NCBI GenBank assembly: GCA_027577415.1
Contig: JANBQS010000147.1
Span: 1 to 30,573, forward strand
Source: Coemansia sp. RSA 922
Taxonomy: Eukaryota; Kickxellomycota; Kickxellomycetes; Kickxellales; Kickxellaceae
Length of the DNA stretch: 30,573 nt
Reading direction: 5' to 3'
Numbering within the stretch: the stretch's first letter is position 1; each line of letters opens with the position of its first letter. The translations under genes were made by a program, and so were the position numbers. The notes under the pieces were generated by a model. The model worked only from the letters and a program-made list of their open reading frames with translations. It did not search any database and was not told the origin of the DNA. Shown piece after piece: positions 26,629 to 30,573 of the stretch.

Positions 26629-27563
26629 AATAATAAAAAAGGTATCTGAAAGGATGAATAGGAAGGATATTATTACAAAAGTATCACGAATGAGGAAAGA
26701 AAGAAAAGAGAAGGAAGCTCGCAATGGAGGAGTGCTTTATCCCCCTTTTCAATTTCAGAAACGGGTGCTCGCGTGGAAAAAAAAAAAAAAAAAAAAGTGA
26801 CCTTGCTTTGTGGTGCTTAGTAGTGTGAAAGGTGCATAACCTGTTTCTGGGCAAGGACCCTCTTTGCCACTTGCCGGCAGGATCCATAAAAGACAGAAGA
26901 GCCAGCAAAGGACACGAGAGCTGCTGCTTACGAGGTCCATGTACCAGTGTGCAGCAGTGTGCACAAAAGTTCGTAAAGTCTACTACTAATTGAGCAAACG
27001 ACTCGGCGCATCGAGCCGCGGCGTGATGAGGAGAGAGAGAGAGAGCAGCAGGCATGCGAACGCCGGCGAAACTCTGGTGCCGGAAAAAAGATTGCTGGCG
27101 AGAGCTTGGAGCTGATGACGACGACGGATCACAAATGAAAAGGATCCAAAAGAGAGCGAAGATCCTCATTGGGCTTCTCGCTGCGTCTCCTCTACCGCCA
27201 CGGCTGTTCAATTGAATAGCTGGCCAAAGACTACAGCTTTTTTTGTTCAGCCTGATTAGGGTGACTTTGCTGGGGCAGGCCCGGGCTTACCACACACCCC
27301 TCTTTTCTTCTTGACTGTTTTTTTTTTTGCCTTCTTTAAATGTAACATAGCACGGTTATTTGGCGAGTGCTCCCGAATTACTTTATTATTATTCTCCTCT
27401 TGTTCACTCGCTTGTCTTTACTCACGCACAACTAGTTCTGCGGGAGCCTCTTGCCATAGACTGGTTCTGGGCTCTATAGCATCCGCTCCGACTCTTTCAC
27501 AACTCGCATACACTCGTAGCTTCGCTGTCTCTGCATCTAATAGCGCTGGAGCTATTACTACCC
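26629..27563. other. Long divergent spacer upstream of the ABC and PWWP genes
   Basis: No gene is supported. It contains an A20 run (26777-26796), a (GA)7-8 repeat at about 27029-27045 and a T10-12 run near 27320. Apparent reading frames here run through these simple repeats and lack protein-like composition. Confidence 0.5.
26777..26796. repeat. A20 homopolymer
   Basis: Twenty consecutive adenines upstream of the ABC ATPase gene. It is probably a nucleosome-depleted promoter tract or the product of slippage; no flanking duplication indicating a retroposed poly(A) tail is visible. Confidence 0.7.
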
Positions 27564-29310
27564 ATGGTGGATACTGTTCACTCGGCTGCCCAGGCGCTGC
27601 AAGCACACTCACGCACGGCCGAGCTCAAGCAGAGCCCGCGGCCACGCGCTTCCACTACTGCAAGCGCTGCAGGCACGCCGCAGCAGCCGTGGCGCGGACG
27701 CGACGTGGTGTTTGTTGACCCACTCGACTCTTCAGTCCCGTACTGGTGGCCAGCAATGGTAAGAATAGGCCCACGCTGTTTTGCAAACTCCGATGTTCCC
27801 TTATGCTTCTTCCAACTCACATCCTCTTTTAATCGCTTGACCCTTTGGTATGTAGATCGTGCCGACAGATGAAATTGACACCACCATGGGGTGCACGAGC
27901 TTGGGGCCGGAGGAGTGCTTGGTAAAGTACTTTGAAGACTTTAAATACTCTACGGTCAATGGCTGTGAGCTGCGCATATTCGATACTAGTCAGCCGCCAT
28001 TCACAGACTTTGCGAAAAAGAGCACGAGCTTTCTCCGCGACAAGGCCATCAAAGGTGCATTATCGTACTTGAAAACAGGGCACGTACATACCCGGTTCCA
28101 GTGGCGGCTTTGGATGACGGGAAGCGAGACCCTGCGCCTTCCCTTTGTTCTTTCATCTGAACCCACTCTTTTCTTCACTCCTACTACTGCCATGCTGCCC
28201 GACCAACTTGGCAGTAGCAAAGCCAGCCCGCCGCGGAACGACCATTTGTCCTCACCCTTGTCGTCCCCGCCGCTCCCCGCCCTTGCCCTCGTCAGCGCCG
28301 CTGAATCTGACGTATCCACCCTCGTTTCTGCTGCCGCTCTAGCTATTGTCACGGATGATGACAGCAACCATGCTAGCGCTCGGTCACTGCCAGCCTCGCC
28401 TGGCGGCTTGACTCGCCGACTCGCTTCAGAGTCTGATCACCATCACGAGCCTCTCTATCGTTCTGCCTCGCCTGCACGTGCCGCATCTCGCTCCTCTAAA
28501 CTCTCAGCCTCTGGTGGTGCTCACTACCAGCGTGGCAGGCGTCAGCAACAACACACTCCGCGCTCAACAACTACTACCACGTCTCGTCGCCGCAATCCCA
28601 CGCCTCCACCCAAGGGGCCCTCTGAATCGCCTAACCCCTCCGACGACACCAAGGGCGAGGACGACGAGGACGATGGGCCAGGAAATGGTGGCGGCAATGA
28701 TGGCGATGGCGATGATGATGGCGATGACGACAACGATGAGCCAGAGGACGCTCAGGGCGATGATGAAGATGAAGAGGAAGACGAAGACGGCGCTCAGCCA
28801 CAAATACTGCAGCCACCGCACATCATCTCTAAAAACTCCTCGCAACCCGTATCAACGCCAGAGTCTACCGCACGCACATCCCCCGAGCCCACGCCACTCC
28901 CCACCACCGCTATGGCCGGTAAACGCCGCTCCAATCTGCAACGCCATACTCAGCCTACCAGCCAACCAAAGTCTGCGAAACGCGGACGTCCTCCGCTCTC
29001 TTCTAATCGACAAAAGCCACCTGCTCGACAGCAGCAGCAAAGCAAAAGAAAGGCAGTCAACTCAAGTCCCGCAGCCTCTGCCTGGATCTCTGACGTATCG
29101 CCTGGTGACCAGCTCCAAGACCAGCCAAGTGAAGAGTCGGCCGCCATACAAGACATCATGCGGGATATGCAAGAGGCGCAAGAGGAGTACAGGTTCTTCA
29201 AGTCTTTGGTTCGCAATGCTGCCAAGGATCTGTGGCTAGAGATGGGCAACGAGTGGCCACCCAATATCGGCACGTCTACAAGATTCGGCAAGCGGAGAAA
29301 GGCAGCATAG
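27564..29310 (+). CDS. PWWP-domain protein with AT-hook (2 exons)
   Basis: Model: join(27564..27758, 27856..29310), 549 residues. The intron (97 bp) has donor GTAAGA and acceptor TGTAG and sits in phase 0. It falls right after the PWWP motif (VPYWWPAM, residues 59-65); exon 2 resumes with IVPTDEID and ECLVKYFEDFKYSTVNGCEL, completing the chromatin-reading barrel. A helical segment follows (FLRDKAIKGALSYLKTG). A long Ser/Pro-rich disordered region has an acidic run (about 345-385). At 440-444 lies an AT-hook core (KRGRP), and the C-terminus is a coiled segment (IMRDMQEAQEEYRFFKSLVR) ending in GKRRKAA. It is probably a nuclear chromatin adaptor binding methylated H3; yeast Pdp3 in NuA3 and fission-yeast Pdp proteins are comparable. 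The particular complex is not known. Confidence 0.85.
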
Positions 29311-29471
29311 TCGTAATCATCAATATTGTCTAATTTAATTCGTATCACACTGTGATTAAATCTCCCATACGACATCCGGCCCGGTTTGTGGAGTCTGCCA
29401 AAATTGGCAAAAGTGGCGGATGCGATTTGAGCTCAACGTATACATATCTAATTTGTAATTTGAACGTTATC

Positions 29472-30047
29472 ATGGTGAAGCAAAAGCCTATCGATCGAGA
29501 AAAGCAAAAGCAAGTGCAGGAAATAGAGGCACTGCTACGCGCCTCTGCCAACACTGCCTCAAAAATAGTCGGCTCGTGGCTGCCTAGTGACGACGAGGAC
29601 GACGCCGACACCGATAAAAAGAAGCACACAAGTACACCCGCCCTGAAAGCCCGCGATATATTCAAGGGTCGTCCGGCTCGTTTGGGCGTGGGCGCCAAAT
29701 TCCTCTCTCACAAGGAGATGATGTCAAACTCACAATCTGGTCCAGGAATTCTCTCGGCTGAAGAGCTCCAACTAAAGCGCAAGCTAACTAAGGGCGTCTC
29801 TACTGGCGCTCACGACAAAAAGTCTCTTTTGGCAGAGAAGCGAAAATCCATTGACGATGAGGCAGATGATACTGATAGCCGATCTCGCATAGTTGGATCT
29901 AGTGGAGCAGAGCAAACTGCAAAGGCTTCACCAGTATCCAGCTCCTCGCCACACAGCACCTTGTCGGCTGGGGCGAATATGGCGACAAAGAAAAAGTCTA
30001 AAACATCTTTGTTTTTGGATTCTCTCATCAAGCGGCGCAAAAAGTAA
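29472..30047 (+). CDS. Small basic nuclear-type protein (possibly DUF3245)
   Basis: The protein has 191 residues. The ATG at 29472 is preferred because the frame upstream has no ATG. Features are EIEALLRASANTASKIVGSW followed by LPSDDEDDADTDKKKH, a conserved-looking RPARLGVGAKFLSHKEMM and a Lys/Arg-rich C-terminus (TKKKSKTSLFLDSLIKRRKK). The SKIVGSWLPSDDE and RPARLGxGAKF parts recall fungal DUF3245 proteins, but this is from memory and not certain. Composition suggests a nuclear or nucleolar protein. It follows the PWWP gene on the same strand with a 161 bp gap. AAATAAATTT just after the stop is a likely poly(A) signal. Confidence 0.75.
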   Translation: MVKQKPIDREKQKQVQEIEALLRASANTASKIVGSWLPSDDEDDADTDKKKHTSTPALKARDIFKGRPARLGVGAKFLSHKEMMSNSQSGPGILSAEELQLKRKLTKGVSTGAHDKKSLLAEKRKSIDDEADDTDSRSRIVGSSGAEQTAKASPVSSSSPHSTLSAGANMATKKKSKTSLFLDSLIKRRKK

Positions 30048-30371
30048 CTTTCTAAATAAATTTTCTTTTGCACATATCCGAATACAGACGCCATGACGCC
30101 CCCTTTCTCACTCTTTCTCCCAGTTTCACTCTTTCAAAAAAAATGAGACTCCTAGATGGTTTGTTTTGGTCTAATAATCGAAAAAGAGAATATCGCTCTA
30201 TTCAACATCTAACTTTTTGTAGTGCTTGTTTACAGCCAGTGTCAGCGTGGCTTTGAGTAAAGTGTCAAGTAGCAAACATTCATCCGCTCACACTTGGAGA
30301 AAAAAAGGTATGTTTACAAGTGCCTCTTTCGTCATCGCTGCGAAAACATGTAAACAGCTCACAAGCAAAAA
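30048..30371 (+). other. Spacer with possible first exons of a rightward gene
   Basis: From the ATG at 30142 a splice GTTTGT (30158) to CAG (30237), with a CTAAC branch motif near 30210, would give a frame leading into a strong GTATGT donor at 30309. The encoded start would be MRLLDASVSVALSKVSSSKH. It is weakly supported, because the first donor is non-consensus and the continuation is not visible. Confidence 0.2.
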
Positions 30372-30573
30372 TTACACATACAATGCTGTGCAGCGTAATA
30401 ACAACAGACAGGCCAAATAAAAACCTCGGCCTCTCACGCCACTCATGGTCTCGTAGACAATACTAGGATCCACTGAGAAGTGGGCAATGACCGAGACCAA
30501 ATGACTTGTTATTACAATCAATAGGCAACTAACAATGCCAAGCATCATATTGTGGCTGATGTGCTCACTCAAA
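30372..30573 (-). CDS. Possible C-terminus of a membrane protein, truncated by the window edge
   Basis: The frame is open from the right edge to a stop at 30372-30374, about 66 residues. Two hydrophobic stretches (MMLGIVSCLLIVITSHLVSV and GFYLACLLLLRC) flank a short polar loop (HFSVDPSIVYETMSGVRGRG). The composition is like the end of a polytopic membrane protein, but there is no recognised family and the sequence is short. A chance frame remains possible. Confidence 0.35.
   Translation of the reverse strand, partial: LSEHISHNMMLGIVSCLLIVITSHLVSVIAHFSVDPSIVYETMSGVRGRGFYLACLLLLRCTALYV

Noticed and set aside
26777..26796. A20 run as the tail of a retroposed gene
   Set aside because: No coding remnant or target-site duplication is visible beside it.
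26684..27211. 175-codon minus-strand frame upstream of the ABC gene
   Set aside because: Runs through the A20 tract as poly-Phe and through GA repeats as Leu/Ser; the composition is not protein-like.

Overview
The window is eukaryotic nuclear DNA, almost certainly from a fungus. It has single genes on both strands with short 5' spacers, few and short introns (about 95-110 bp) with GT..AG ends and TAATAAC/CTAAC-like branch sites, TATA boxes about 90-115 bp upstream of several ATGs, and a fungal-style gene complement: Msy-type mechanosensitive channel, tubulin cofactor B, Lsb5-like VHS-GAT protein, GPI-type wall proteins and an AMN1-like LRR protein. An early-diverging filamentous lineage such as Kickxellales would fit, but that placement is an impression and was not tested.

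Left part (1-6.5 kb). The 3' part of an F-box/LRR gene is followed by a pair of paralogous small secreted GPI-type proteins (1052-1495 and 5499-5855, both on the minus strand). Their similarity continues 450-500 bp upstream, so they are the ends of a dispersed segmental duplication. Between them lie an HD-fold protein that has lost metal ligands (2116-2727) and a gene graveyard. The graveyard holds a clearly recognisable HGH1 pseudogene with three internal stops and a frameshift, plus two unidentified broken coding stretches on the other strand.

Middle part (6.5-18.5 kb). An M20 amidohydrolase, a three-exon VHS-GAT trafficking protein and a convergent ecto-nucleotide pyrophosphatase come first. 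The pyrophosphatase shares a divergent promoter region with an EF-hand MscS-like channel. Next are a quinone oxidoreductase ending in -SKL (peroxisomal signal), two tandem unrecognised small proteins (one ending in a CaaX box, CLIM), and tubulin-folding cofactor B.

Right part (18.5-30.6 kb). A 1295-residue secreted Ser/Asp/Glu-rich repeat protein with one intron is followed by a gene-poor 1.3 kb. Then come phosphopantothenate-cysteine ligase, a NIP30/FAM192A-type nuclear protein, a solo ABC ATPase of the FetA/STAR1 type, a two-exon PWWP plus AT-hook protein, a small basic nuclear-type protein, and an incomplete reading frame at the right edge.

The genes do not form an operon or an obvious pathway. 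The most unusual content is the duplicated secreted-protein block flanking the decayed HGH1 segment, the metal-site-deficient HD protein, the tandem CaaX family, and the bacterial-type solo ABC ATPase. No RNA gene, transposon or CRISPR array was found.
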